Notes: a model not told the origin generated them from the sequence alone. DNA of 64,000 nt from Ulota crispa (GCA_963920765.1 OY987242.1:39979264-40043263), one strand, 5' to 3'; positions 12,110 to 24,478 are shown, numbered from the stretch's first letter. Numbers and translations are program-made.

Positions 12110-12516
12110 GGGCATTGATGTGTACCACACCCTTTGAACTATTGTACCACACCTAGGGGTAAATTTTAGATTTCTACCATCAAAAAGCTAAATTTGAGAA
12201 TTTTAAATTCAGATTTGAACGCAAAGACCATGATTTAGTCTAGAACCATTAAAAAAGTTGCAATTCAACAACACCCAATGAAAAAGCTTAATTTTTTACA
12301 AACAAAAGTAAAAGTAATACTTTTTTTCCTGGCTAAACTTTTTTATTGGGTGTTGTAGAATTGCAACTTTTTTTATGGTTCTAGACCAAATCATGGTCTC
12401 TTAGTCCAAGTAAGAATTCCAAATTCTCAAATTTAGCTTTTTGATGGTAGAAATCTAAAATTTACCTTGGGGTGTGGTACAATAGTTCAAAGGGTGTGGT
12501 ACACATACCAATTCCC
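12110..12516. mobile_element. Foldback MITE A1 with exact 9-bp target duplication
   Basis: A 407-bp inverted repeat starting GGGCATTGATGTGTACC and ending with the inverse of GGGAATTGGTATGTGTACC. It is flanked on both sides by the identical 9-mer ATTCAAAAA (12101-12109 and 12517-12525). Arms pair over most of their length, including CTACCATCAAAAAGCT and GTTGCAATTCAACAACACCC. The 9-bp duplication and terminal inverted repeats point to a Mutator-like (MULE) non-autonomous element. Related copies are at 30548-30938 and 63709-64000, with diverged ones elsewhere. Confidence 0.9.
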
Positions 12517-12525
12517 ATTCAAAAA

Positions 12526-13637
12526 TACAAGAATCATTTCCCAATTTAGCATAGAAATATATATTATGATTTTTGAAATCTTATGGAACCTTTTCAAAAC
12601 TTGCAAATTGTCTTGGAAGCATGTGGAACATTTTGGAAGCATGTGGAAAATGTTCTTGATATAATTTGCAAATAGGAGGGAGTTTTGTCAAAAGTTTATT
12701 TTACAGCAAAAAGTTTTTTTCTAGGTGAGTGGAAGCAACCTATGAAGCTTTCTTATTTGCAATATATAAGAGAGTTGAGGTTAAAGAGAATCACAACAAT
12801 GCATCTCTTGGCATTTTAGTTCACCATTTTGACATTGCTTTAATTTGTAATCTTTTGTGTAACATGGATTTTACTTCTATCTCTTTTTATTCTTTTAGTT
12901 CTATTCTATTTTAACTATATTTCTACTTTTAGACTCTTTAGGGAAAATCTATTCAACATTATGGCTTTTTCCTCCTCAATATATTGTCAAGACTACCATT
13001 TACAATAACAAAGTTTGATCTTTCTTGATTGAGCGTGGATTGCATGATTTTTTGAAAGCACTTTGATGTGTTAGAAGTAGTGGATTATTCTCTTTTAAGT
13101 CAATATAATTTTGCTAAAATCCTCATAGATGAAAAGAAGTCTATCCTTTTACAAAAAATACTAAGTACTTTGAATGTTGTAACTACCCACCTTTGAAGTT
13201 GGTAAACATGGGCAAATTTTATACTCAAAGATTGATACCATCCTTGAAGCTATTGAAGCTTTGTTTGTCAAAATCCATGACATAGAAAACTCTCTGACAT
13301 AATTTAGTGTCAATCAAGCAATTGGAGTACCTCAACCTGAATACTATTCAATTCCACAAGATTTGGCACTCGAAAAGCTAATGAAAATTCTTACATGGAA
13401 AAAACAAGTTTATTCACCCACAACATTGATTAGAATGTCCTAAAGTTTATAGAATCAAGGATCAAGCTTCTCAAAATATTTAATAGTATGCAATTTAAAA
13501 TGCCTTTGAATAAATCCAAAGATTGTAGCAAAGTGTGCAACTGATTTAAATTCCAATAGTTTTTCAATCAAATTCAACTTGCCACTTATTTTAACCTCAT
13601 CAATATTTAACAAAATAATCAAAAAGTCAATTCATAT
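12526..13637. other. Degenerate AT-rich stretch beside a gag relic
   Basis: No intact gene. It may include decayed 5' parts of the Gypsy element whose gag is recognised at 13638-14028, but no LTR boundary could be found. The short frames at 12467-12914 are low-complexity. Confidence 0.4.
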
Positions 13638-14028
13638 GGAGCCTTGCTTGTTGGACAAGCTTTATCTTGGTTGTTGCCTTATTTGATAAAAGTTTGCCAA
13701 TCTTGAATAATATTGAGGTGTTCATGACTGCCTTTATTAAGGCATTTAGAAAGCATAACAAAATTCAATATGGGTTTGTTCATTACAACAAGAGTCATGC
13801 TCAATTTTAATTATGTTTCAAAGTTCTGACTAATGGCTTGCAATGTCAATCAAGATGAAGATGCATTTATAAATTTGGTTTTAATCGGAATTACAAGATG
13901 ATGTAAAGGACCTCTTACTTGCATTACCTAACCCTTCAACTCTTAGCAATGCATTAAGACACAGCAATGAAGTGCAACACTCAATTATATTAACGTCAAC
14001 AAGATCAACGTCCTCCTCCTGCCTCTAA
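13638..14028 (+). pseudogene. Relic of a Ty3/Gypsy gag gene
   Basis: Gag is the capsid-nucleocapsid polyprotein of an LTR retrotransposon. Across frame changes the translation shows LLVGQALSWLLPYL, then NNIEVFMTAFIKAFRKHNKI, then LQDDVKDLLLALPNPSTLSN. These match in order the conserved capsid stretch of Gypsy gag proteins (retrotrans_gag type). At least two frameshifts and internal stops separate the blocks. No LTRs or pol gene were found around it, so this is an isolated fragment. It resembles the gag of the chromovirus at 46.9-52.8 kb but lies on the plus strand. Confidence 0.6.
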
Positions 14029-14464
14029 ATAATATACCGGTATCACATTATCATATCCTATCTTATAAATATTCTAAACACATTCATGTGCCTTTAAATT
14101 ATTCAACTGAAATGGTAGTTTGAAATATTGCATGTTGGTTGCATGTTTGGCTTCAAGTTTCTACTACACTTTTTTGTAACTTGCCTAACTTAAATAAGGA
14201 AACCCCAAAACACAAAACAATTAATTATGGCCTAAGTTGCAATAACTTAGCAGTACGCTATTCTCCCTCTTGGAATAAACTTACCTGATGATTATCTATG
14301 CAATTCCAAGCACCAGATGGCACTGCCACATTGGCCGCAACTGCCACGTGGTCGTCGTCGTCGTCCACGCTGGGAACCCAGACTCCTGTCCAGTTCCAGT
14401 GAAACGAAGCAATGCGCGCTTGCAGAGCAAATTTTTCAAATTGAGTCACCATCGCTGCGCTGCC
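14029..14464. other. 5' flank of the metallo-beta-lactamase-fold gene
   Basis: The sequence becomes GC-richer from about 14310 toward the start codon at 14465, as expected of a promoter and 5' UTR. Open frames upstream of 14465 in the same frame lack family similarity. Confidence 0.4.
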
Positions 14465-17130
14465 ATGGACGAAGCAGAGCAAGCCCACATTTGCAAAGCC
14501 TGCGGTGTCCAGTTCTCGCCCCTCCAGAATTTGCCCCAGCTCTGCCCCATCTGCTCCGACGAACGCCAAGCGGTGCCCAAGTGAGTTCCACTCTTCGATA
14601 GCGGGTTTCAATCCATCCTTGAAGGTTTTTGGTCCTTGAATTAACCCACTCCGTAACGCACTCTTCAACTTTGCTCTTCCAAAGTTAGAAATTTTCATCC
14701 ACCTCACGGAAAGAAATGCGTAATTACTCCAAATTTTTTTGTATCGAAACCTCATTATAGGAAAGACGATTTTGCACTGTTTTAAGTAGTATGCGTTGAC
14801 CATTGTTTACGTCCTGAACTTATTTGGAATTTTTTATTGACATTGGTTTCTGTGGCCGCAAGCAATTGATCCTTCCTGCTGAGTGGTTTGAGTCATGTGG
14901 TTTGTGTGTGAATTTGTGCTAGAGGTGGGCAACAATGGACGACCCATGCTCAGCTGAAGAACGGCGCCTACATGAACAAGTGGACCAAATATGAGCCGGG
15001 ATTGTACGCTTTCAACACGGAGCCCAAAGTGGGCATTGGACAGCGCGCTTTTCTCATCCAGACAGCACGTAATCCCTTTTCCTCCTCTTGATCTTGCAGG
15101 CGTAGGAATTTAGAAATTCAGGGATTGGAGCGTCAGGACACAGAATATCCCCACCTGTGAAATTCTCATAGTTCTTCTTGGTAATGGATCCCAATGCACC
15201 AAAAGATGTGGCATTTGAATACTGCATGTTTCATAGCTATGGTTTTACAGTGTCATGGCAAAAAGATTTAAAACATGGTTTAATAGATGACGTGAGACTG
15301 CCCACACTTAAAACCAACAGTTGAAGTACACAGATGTTTGCCATCTTCTTATAGATCTTGTACCCATGGTTTAAAATTTAGGGTTACAAACTTGGATGAA
15401 TGGCGATTATGGATGTATTTATCTCACTCTGAGCCTGGAATTGGACTTGGCGGTGATCTCTCTTGTGACTGCTTGTTTCAGATGGGAACATCTTATGGGA
15501 TTGTGTATCGCTGCTGGATGAAGCGACCATCGACATTGTAAAAGCACTTGGTGGCCTCAAGGCCATTGCTATTTCCCATCCGCACTACTATGCCAACAAT
15601 GCACAGTGGAGTTCCACTTTTGGCAACATCCCTGTTTATATTCATGAGAAGTAAGTTGTGGAATAATTCAGTCCGGAATTTTTGACTAGGGTTGCTAAAC
15701 TCAACTTGCTTTCGTTGTTTTTTTTTCTTGCTTCATCCTTTTTGTGAGGTCTCACGTAACTTTGTGACTTTATGTAAGTGATATGTTTGTTATATCTGAG
15801 TACCTGTTAGTGTCGTATAGCTCTTTGAAGGTAACAAAGCCCAATCTCAAGTATTGACGAACTTACCGGTAGTGTACTTTTACAATATGTCAATGAGAAT
15901 AACACCTAGGATAGTTTTTTTTTTTCTAAATTTTTAGTTGACGGTTTCCAGGGTCTAGCGACCATTCCAGTCTTTTCACCAAATTTTACCAGTGGTTGTC
16001 TCAAAAGAGCACAAAAATCACCTTGTAGCCAAGACTAGGGATCTACATTGCTAAGGTCTTCAAAGCACGGGGTTTAGATGAAGAAAGCGCGTAGTATGTT
16101 GGGTTTCGTCCTTTAACACAAAATACTCCGTAGCTCTTAAGGGTGGACCAAGAGAAAAGTGCTAGACTAAATTTCTGTCTTCTTTATTTTTCTCTCATTT
16201 GTTTGCAAATACACTTGGAGGATTTCATTTATTAATATGGGAACTGCTGATGCAGAGACCGGAAGTGGGTGATGTGGGAGCATGAGAATGTGAAGTTTTG
16301 GTCTGGTGAAACATTCCGAGTGTTGGAAGGAGCCACTTTGATACAACTGGGAGGCCACTTTGCAGGAGGCCAAGTACTCCATTGGACTGAAGCCGTTGGT
16401 GGCAAAGGTGCCTTGCTAACAGGGGACATCATACAAGTAAGCGTTGCACTCACACATTATAGAGCGCGGTTATGAGAATTGTGTATAAATTGTCCCCTAA
16501 ACAAGCAGTTCTCATGCTTTTGTGAATAATGGCACAATTCCTCTCAACTAATTTCTTTCCAACATAGTCACTTTCCTCCTAATAACCATGTCATTATTAT
16601 TTCTACTAGTGGCTCCTCTTTACTTAAACCAATTTTCCTATTACTATCATTATACAACCCTACATACTCCAAAAGTTTGACTTATGATACAACTTGATAC
16701 CAGTATACACATGACCGGGACCTACTGAAGGTCCAAATTCTCTCACGTTTTTTGTAATGGCCAATAGGAGACCTAAGCCTTTGTCAATGGAAATCTTCAA
16801 CAAGTACACTAATCCACGGTGTATTACTTTAGGCTTATGAAGTATAGTTTATACAATCAAAGTTAAGGTGTAATTAGAGACATGGTAATTCTTGTGCAGG
16901 TGAATTCGCTGGACCACACCACAGTGAGTGTGATGCGCTCCTACCCCAACTTTATTCCCTTGTCAGCCAGCCACGTGCACCGCATCGCTGCACGCCTGGA
17001 GCCGTGGGCGTTTGAGCGTTTGTATGGAGGGTTTTGGAACTACGAGGTCATGGAAGATGCTAAAGCTCGGGTGGAGTACTCCCTCCAACGGTATGTGAAA
17101 TGGCTCACTGATGATGATCCTGATGCTTAA
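14465..17130 (+). CDS. Zinc-ribbon plus metallo-beta-lactamase-fold hydrolase-like protein
   Basis: Five exons join in frame: 14465-14580, 14923-15068, 15482-15650, 16256-16436 and 16900-17130, giving 280 residues. Residues 10-30 form a CxxC...CPxC zinc ribbon (C10, C13, C27, C30). The rest is a metallo-beta-lactamase fold: GIGQRAF and NILWDC strands, ISHPHYY with H120 and H122, GGH with H178, LLTGDI with D201, and SASHVH near 226-231. The usual HxHxDH signature is reduced to HPHYYA, so the Asp and second His are absent. I recall this HPH(Y/F)Y form as typical of this plant and bacterial family, so it is not a mutation. The substrate is unknown and a hydrolase role is inferred. The start is chosen by the zinc ribbon and splice phase. 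All splice sites are intact. There is no targeting peptide, so a cytosolic location is likely. Confidence 0.9.
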
Positions 17131-18381
17131 ACCTCTTCACTTCTGAGGTTGGGATCTCGTTCCCATCGCTTTCAGGATTTAAAAATATGTGTTCCCTGGA
17201 TAGTGTACGAGAAAGAGTTATTAAGTTTCGTAGTTCATAGCAGCAGAGTTCTCTTTACAAGCCTGGATTACCACTTGGGAAATTATCTTGTTCCTTACGA
17301 TTCACAAGTTGGATTGGCACTTGCGTTTTAAATGAGAGACCTCAATGTAGATGAGTTTCCTTATTTTACATGCAGAACAGAGCTTCTTTTCTTTTCACTT
17401 TGTTTGGTTATCAAAACTGCAATAGTATCCCTTCACTCGTATTACAGACATCCATGTCCTTAGGATACAAATGTTTGAAAATCTAGGCCTTAGGTTTCAC
17501 TAGGTCCCTTTTAGCTATTGAAGAAATTTCTTGTAATCTTTAGCGTGAAACCTTCTAAATTCAAGTGGTTTCGTAGTTCTCAAAAGAATATGAGATTGGT
17601 GTTCACAAATCAATTATAGATGAAGGGCTAAGGTAGAATAGTTCATTGTTACTCCCATGGTTGTTGCATGCAATTAGGTTTATGGGATTACCAATTTGTT
17701 TTGCAAAGGAACGGAGGAAAACTTTGTATATATGTTGGGTTGGCATTATTTTTAGTATTGTTTAAAGAAAAGGAGATATTGTAAATAATCAAAGCTAAAA
17801 TGGGTTGAATAAATTTGTGAATAAGTTTGATTCTCTAGTTGTTGCGTTTGTTCATATATGCTGAACTCTAAACACGTACCTATCAAAACCTCGATTCTAA
17901 TTATGACATAGTTATGGCATGTTCATTTTCAAGAGCCTTGTAAGGAAAGGTCCTTTGCTTGAAAAATTAAAGCTTGGAAAGAAATTCATGAATTTTGCTT
18001 GAATGCTAGTTAGCAACAATTTATTTTTGTTGTCTTTCTATTCTTGAACATTGGAGCATGTAGACTATTGACTGCCCTAATTTAATTGGTATCTAGTGGC
18101 AATCACCTTTAGCCAAATGATAACCTCTTATAATAAGATGCATTTGAGATTTTTTTTTGTCATACAATTTAATAAAATAGTCACAAGAAAATGAGTTATC
18201 GTAAAAGAACACTAGTCTTGTAGTTTATTTGTACCAATGTTTCATTCATACATTTGTCTACCATGCAAAAATTTACATTTGATTATTTTGTGAAGAATAT
18301 TCTTCTAAATGCATTTAATACTCCTAGTGAAAAATGGAATGTTTTAGAATATGCAATACACTTACATGACATATTTTGACG
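17131..18381. other. 3' flank and AT-rich spacer
   Basis: The first part is the likely 3' UTR of the preceding gene. A 60-codon frame at 17149-17331 lies in it and has no recognisable domain. Nothing else is recognised. Confidence 0.45.
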
Positions 18382-18521
18382 TAAGGTAGACATACCCATA
18401 ACGGAGCGTTTAAGAAATCAAACCCTATGTACCTAGATTGTTCATTTCAGTTTTGAAACGAACAATTTGGATACATGGTGTCTGATTTAGAACCCGCTTC
18501 AAATTGGGTGTGTCTACCTTA
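18382..18521. mobile_element. Small foldback MITE F (140 bp)
   Basis: A 140-bp inverted repeat that starts TAAGGTAGACATACCCA and ends with the inverse of TAAGGTAGACACACCCA. The arms stay complementary toward the centre, around CTAGATTGTTCATTTCA and its partner TGAAACGAACAATTTGG-type inverse. It could be transcribed into a small hairpin. No convincing target-site duplication was found. Confidence 0.7.
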
Positions 18522-19341
18522 GTTTTGATTTGTAAGAAAATAGAGTTGATTACTTGCCAATAATCACCAATTAGCATCAAGTTAAAAAATAAATCTAATA
18601 ATTGTTTATCTTAAATTTAAAATTGCTTCATATGTTTTGAGTTATGATTTCAATAGGTGTTGAGCTTTTATTTATTAACATAACTAGTTAGAATGTGATG
18701 AGCACATTTGTTTCTAAACTCAAATAATTATTTATTCACTTCTAAACATCAAAGACTTTATAAATGTATGCTTTTGTTTATTGCAATCTAAAGTTTTAGG
18801 CAACATCCTTTGCCCTATGTGGATATTAAAGATTGGGAGTATACATTGATGGATGCTTATTGGCGGCAATCTACTGTACCTTACTAGCAGCTTTGGCAAA
18901 AATTAATTCTTGAAATATTTGCCTAACTCTTTTCATAATTATGGACATTCATTGCCTAAAATTTGGAAAAGGATTTTTAATTAGTGTTGAAAAAAAAGAA
19001 ATTATACAAGAAGGTGTTGAAATAAGAATCAAAACACTACTAATGAAGTTTTGTAATTACATTGACTTACACATAGATCACAATAGGGGGGGTCAATCTT
19101 AGACTTTGTGCAAAATGAAATCTGTCGCATTTGGGCGGATATCGGTTTAGGGTTTGAGCTTTGCCCATAAACTGAAATCCACCCTTGCCATCTCTCAGAC
19201 ACCCTTGTTTTTTGCAGCTGCCCCCCGACAGATTTAGGGCAAGGGCTTGGCAAGTTGCACCCCACACGCTCGCTCTCTTTTCACCTTGCCTTCACTCTAC
19301 CTTTCTTGTATGTCTTTGCCACCAAGAACACCTCCACAAAC
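18522..19341. other. AT-rich spacer and 5' flank of the SANT-like gene
   Basis: No gene is recognised up to about 19080. The reading frame of the next gene is open upstream to 19255 and would add a hydrophobic leader (LAFTLPFLYVFA), but the family-like sequence starts at the Met at 19342. Confidence 0.4.
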
Positions 19342-20433
19342 ATGGCAGCCGTATCAAAGAAGTCCTCCGCGCACTTGCGTGACTGTGACTGTTTGAACAT
19401 TGTGAATTGGCTTCAAGAAAAAGAGAACTTCGAGAGTATTTTCGGTGTCTCAGGAAAGAGTGCCATGGGCGCCACTCTGAAGAGGAAGAGTAGTGGAATG
19501 GCTGCTCTTGCAACCTACCTCACCAAGAAGAGTGGAGGGTATCTGAAGATGGACGCAAAGTCCCTTCAAGGAAGGCTTCGGACCTACAAGAAGAAGTTGA
19601 GGGATGCACTCACCAGGGAGCAGGAGACAGGTTTTGGAGTGACGGAGGAGGACAAGAAGCAGGAGGTCTATATTGTTGAGCACAAGCTCAACACCATAAG
19701 CCCCCACTTCTCCAAGATAAAGGAGTTGTTTGCAGGGGACCCCTCAATGCAACCAGTGGGAACCATGGATTCCCTGGCTCCTAGTGACGCTGAGGAGGGA
19801 GGTGGGGCGCCGGAGAGCAAACCAAAAGGGTCTATGAGCCCTCAGATACCACTAGCAGAGGAGCTTGCAAGCAGTGCTGCCGTGGATGCTGCCACTGCCA
19901 CAGCCACCGTTGACAAAACTGGGCAGGCAGTCCCATTTGACTTTGAGCAACTCCCTCCCTTGCCTTGTCTTTTGGCCACCAACTCCGCCCTATTTGACTT
20001 TGGCCGTACCCCGCCTGAGTCGCCCACCCCCAGACAACCCCAAGGACGCCCTTAAGCTCTTGTGCACGGGACAAGAGGAAGGCACCATCTTCCCTGCAGG
20101 CTCTGCAAACCAAGAAGCATGCCAACATGGGGCATTTGTTCAGCAACGCTGCTACGGCCAAGGCGGAAGGTGTCAGGGCGGCCACTGAGCTAACAGTTGC
20201 TCTAGAAAGAGAAAAGTGGGTAGACGACAAGACGCGCTGGGAGACTGGGAGAGCAGCAAAGAAGGAACAACTAGAATGGGAAAAAGAGAAGTGGTTAGCG
20301 GACCGTGAGGACAGGGTAAAGAAGGAGGATGCTGAAAAGGAAGAAAAAAAATGAGCGGAGAGCATTCCTTCTGTCAGCAATGCAACAAGGCATGAGTGCG
20401 GATGAAATCACCAAGCTTATGCTTATACTATAG
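19342..20433 (+). pseudogene. SANT/MYB-like DNA-binding protein gene, two frameshifts
   Basis: The frame from 19342 encodes a helix-rich N-terminal region (NIVNWLQEKENFESIFG, SLQGRLRTYKKKLRDAL, TGFGVTEEDKKQ, HKLNTISPHFSKIKELFAGD). It resembles MYB/SANT-like proteins that occur in large transposon-linked families in mosses, fungi and oomycetes. A Pro/Ser/Glu-rich linker follows and then stops at 20053-20055. Coding clearly continues one frame over with a basic patch (RDKRKAP, QTKKH) and a charged coiled coil (LEREKWVDDKTRWETG). It shifts again in an 8-A run near 20345-20352 and ends ERRAFLLSAMQQGMSADEIT at 20431-20433. Both breaks are single-base and the rest is well preserved, so this is either a young pseudogene or an intact gene with sequence errors. 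Target DNA and role are unknown. Confidence 0.65.
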
Positions 20434-22380
20434 CAATAGTAGAAGCATCAGTATAGTGGTGCTTGGTTAGAGTCAACCTTTGTAAGAGCAACAATTGGAG
20501 AAGATCATAGCCCCACTCCCTTTTGCTCAATAGCATGTATTATGAGCTTGGTTAAGGTCAAGTGCTTGCAAATGGTCAACGTTTTCTTTTCATCAATTCC
20601 CAGTTTGAACTTTTCTCTTACGCGCAGCTGAGCTCTTGCCGCTGTGCGCTAGGATTTCCTCCGCCTTGTGAATGATGCTCAAGATTTCTACTTGCTTGCT
20701 CTGGAAGTTGAATCGGTTGGGTCGTAGAGTGTGTCCCGCTTGTTATTGCAGTTTAGAAAATTCCACTAGTTGCTGATTTGTTTTTGTCAAGGATTGCTTC
20801 GGTAACCTTGCGTTGCCTGTCTTTGGTGGTATCCGTTAGTTGCTACGAGATCTGTCATAGGTACTTCAAGAGGAATTGGCTGTGTGGAAGTTTGAGCTCA
20901 TCACCGCAGTGTGGGGAATTACGTTTGACAGCTGCAGGTTTATTTGGGAGGGGCGCATTGGATTTACAACAACGTTCTAGTTAGGTTGTTCATTCTTGGT
21001 TTTTATGGACCAAGGTTTGTAGTGAGGAGAGATTGACTAGGGTTTGGATTGACATTGTCGTAGCGTCAAGTGATCGGCTATCAGACAATGAGTTCATCTT
21101 TTTCTAGGAATTGTGATTCTTCTGGGAATCCACGTTTGCAGATTGACAGGACAGTCGCCACCTAACACTGCGGACCAGCGCTAGTAGATTGAAAAGTGTA
21201 TCCTTGTGACGATTGTAGTTTGGTTGAATCTCTTCTGCAAATTCAGGAAGCTAAATTGTCTTTGAAGACCTTGTGAGGCCGCATGACATTCTCGAGAGGA
21301 GCTCAACCTAGTAGGCAGATTGAGAAACATGAAGTTGGGCAAATTTTTGTTCTCCATGATGTCTAGTACGCTTCACCAAGTCAATGGGAGGCCTTGAAAA
21401 TGGCGACGGTCTGCTGCAAGGCAGCTTCTTTCGTGCAGCTGGAATGCCGTGAAGATTGTATCACCACGGTATTTTTGACAAAACACATGTCTATGGAGGT
21501 TCAAGAAGAACACAAGACTCGTGTACAATCACTATCACAAACCCTAGCAGCAAGTATAAGTACCAATAATTTTGAGCGCTCCTGCAAACTCGCAGTTGTG
21601 GATACAACACCCATGCAACACTTGGTTTCCTGGTTGCATTACTGCAACCTAATTTTGCTTGTAGGAGCTTATTGCCAAGGTCTCACCCTTGCTGCTTTAG
21701 GGCAGCAGACACACTATTTTCACCTCACGAGGTTCATCTTATCTTCTTGCTTCTTTATGTAAAGTCTAGTTTTGAGGTTGAATACTACCAAATCCCCTTT
21801 CCGTGCTGTTTCTAGTGCTATGGATTCTATCAAGTTTATCCGGCTTGCTTCGTTTCCTCTTCCAAAACAGCTTCACGTTTCATCTTCCAACTGCTCTGTT
21901 ACAACAAAGCTTAGCTAAGAAGAGCTAAACACCAAACCACCAAAACCTCTCTCTGGCTTCAATCTAGTAGCCTAGTCTTTTGGCTCTTACGAGCTAGACA
22001 TTTGCCAGATGCACATGACCTAAAATGTTGGCGTATGCCGGCGCCAATGCCTAGCGGGGTGGCGATTTCAGCCCCGGCAGAGTTGAGCCCTGCCAAGCAT
22101 GGCGGAGGGTAAGCGCCAAGTAAATTTCCTCTCAAAATTACCCGGCTGGTGCTATAATTGGATGTTTACATTACTATGGTTTAGATTTTGGCGTCGCTGC
22201 TTCACCACTGCTCCACCGCTTCTGCTTCGGCCAAAGGCTAGCCGCCAGGTGCTTCTTCTTCTCTTGCACCTGCACGTCAGGTCTTGTATTTTGAAGTCCA
22301 AGTTGCCGTACCATTCTTGTTAGGGTTTGTGGTTTAGGCCTTTCTTGTAATTGTTTGTCACTAAACTTTGGAGTTTCAAT
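20434..22380. other. Spacer without a recognised gene
   Basis: Composition is less AT-biased than elsewhere, and one 122-codon frame (21394-21762) is open, but I see no known domain in it. The stretch may be the remains of a transposon carrying the SANT-like or trihelix-like genes on either side. No terminal repeats were found. Confidence 0.4.
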
Positions 22381-23550
22381 ATGGGAGATGACAACTACTT
22401 GAGGATGCTGCTCGGCAGCAGTCCTCCAACTCTCGGCTCACAGAGTTCCTCTATTTCTCTACCTCTTGCCTCTACTCATTTGCGTCTACTTGTGTCTCCT
22501 GCGCGTGCTCAGGTTCCACCAATTCTAGAGCGTTAGCAGAGTCCTGCTGCTATTCATTTTCTTCTGTCTCAGTGCAAGGAGCATGTGCTAGCGCACAACA
22601 CGGTGACGATGCGCCACCAGCAATGGAAGCGGATTCATGCACTCCTCATTGCCCAATTTCCCCATGAATCGGGAAGGAAGGTCAAATCCTTGTCCGATAA
22701 GTGGGAGAAGTTGCATTTTGCATATTTTAAGATCAAGAAGTCACAAAATGAGACTGATATTGGCGTGCAAGACCATGGAGCAAAATTCATGTATTATGAT
22801 GAAATTGACAAAATTCTCAGCCTCACAGCAAAGGCAAATGGCGTGCCTGGAGGTTTGACAATTTACATTTGAATTCTTTTGAGTGTACATGTCAGATTGT
22901 TAGTTTCCCTTTCTTTTAAATTCTAGTTCTTATATTTTAACTCTTTTTTGTTGTGCGTCATAAAAATATAATCATTTAAAAACTGGTTATTAAATTTTCA
23001 TACATATTTTTTATCTCCAATCACCTTTTTTAGTCTATTTCTATTAATTAAACTTGTAGTAAGTTTTTTTTTCATTTTCTTCAAGTATGGATCAGGGGAT
23101 GCCACTGCCTAGGACAAGAAGCCCTGGGATGAGGATACCAGTGCTTGGGACAAATGTTGCAAACGATTTTGACAACAAGGAGCCTTCATGGATGCAGTCT
23201 CCTCAGCGAACTATTTTGACACCATCTAGTGGTGTTGATCACAAAAGCAGTGCCAGCAATTCGCGGACCCGGGCGGCCCAATTACCCGGATGTTGGGTAA
23301 AGGTACCTCCAAACCTACTAAGAAGGCAAAGGTTGAAAAGAATATAATGGATGCAATTAATAAACAAACCAGTTCTATAACCAAAATAGAGAAACTAAGG
23401 ATTAAAGTTGCTACTATGATGCATAGGGAGAATCTACTAGATCGACAAGAAAAAAGGAAGTTGGAGGAAGACTTATCCTGGATGTAGCAAGTTGGCAATC
23501 TAAGCATGGCTGCTATGTTTGCTGATGCCGCAAAGAAAAGTATAGAGTAA
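22381..23550 (+). pseudogene. Trihelix-like DNA-binding protein gene, decayed
   Basis: The frame begins MGDDNYLRMLLGSSPP with a Ser-rich leader, is interrupted by a TAG at 22534-22536, and continues in the same frame to 22872. There, HQQWKRIHALLIAQFP, then VKSLSDKWEKLHFAYFKI and KFMYYDEIDKIL, match the spacing of a trihelix/MADF-type (Myb/SANT) DNA-binding domain with conserved Trp residues. After an apparent intron ending near 23090, a Pro/Ser-rich segment (23093-23290) shifts frame into a Lys-rich coiled coil (KKAKVEKNIMDAINKQ, then KIEKLRIKVATMMHREN). A further TAG follows at about 23485 and the frame ends at 23550. Such proteins occur both as host factors and as partners of PIF/Harbinger transposases, so a transposon origin is possible. 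Breaks suggest it is not functional. Confidence 0.55.
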
Positions 23551-24188
23551 TTTTGTTCTCTTTGGTAGTACTTTGAATTTTATAGGTGCATTCTTCTTAT
23601 TACTAGTTATTCTTGTCCTTTTGTTTTTTGTGACGATATATTATATTTTATTTGTTTTTGTCTTCTCCCTAGTAATTTGTATCAATTTGGTCTGACTACA
23701 TGAAGTATGCTCCAATCTTCCTATGATCTTTTTATAGCCACGTGAGCACTTCTTACTTATGCTTATGCTTTTTTGAAACTAGTCATACAATAAATTTTCC
23801 AAGTTCTCTCCAAGCACAAAAACGTTTGGTCTTACTCTGGTACACTCTTGTTTTGTGTTCAACTTATATATTTTGGTTTAATGACTTTTGTACTTAGAAA
23901 ACTATGTCTTACCATAAAGCTTTTTTTTAGCAAAATTGCTATACAAAATCTCCTGAATACATAGTGAGATTCTGGAGCTCTGACTTGCAAATACAACTCA
24001 AACTATTGGTGAGACCTTGCAATGCAATTATGGACAAATGCTTGTTTTGACTTTTTTCATGTAATGACTCTACTCATGGTTTTGGTATTACTTTTTGGTA
24101 ACTTCATATATATCGCTTTTGGCTTCCCCTCCTTGCAATATGAGTTTATAATGTTTCAGATCTCACTTTCAAACGTGAAGATACTGAG
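23551..24188. other. AT-rich spacer before the nested transposons
   Basis: No gene or repeat is recognised. The stretch ends at the TA dinucleotide (24189-24190) that abuts the Stowaway-like left end. Confidence 0.45.
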
Positions 24189-24190
24189 TA

Positions 24191-24455
24191 TTCCCTCTGT
24201 CCTTCTAAAAACGACCAAAAAGCTTCCTTGCAAAGGATTAATTAAAGTAGTAGCACCCACAACCGTCAAATAGGGTTATGAATATGACAATTATTAATAA
24301 ACATCATGCAAAAAATACCATATTTGTGCATATTGCTAGCTCCTCATTATTGATGATAGAAGGATCAATAGCAACTATGATACCTCATATGGGCAAGGTC
24401 GAGCTTCCTGAAAATGTACTGCTCTATAATTACTTAAATTGCCCCCATGAGATCA
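24191..24455. mobile_element. Left part of a Stowaway-like MITE split by the CACTA element
   Basis: The terminal repeat TTCCCTCTGTCCTTCTAAAA at 24191 continues ACG and follows a TA. It pairs with the inverted end at 42730-42752. The end consensus is that of Tc1/mariner Stowaway MITEs (CTCCCTCYGTCC), which duplicate TA. The MITE interior runs to the TCA at 24453-24455, where the CACTA element begins. Together with the right part, the undisturbed element would be about 302 bp, a normal Stowaway size. Confidence 0.75.
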
Positions 24456-24478
24456 CACTACAAAGGAAACATGGTTTA

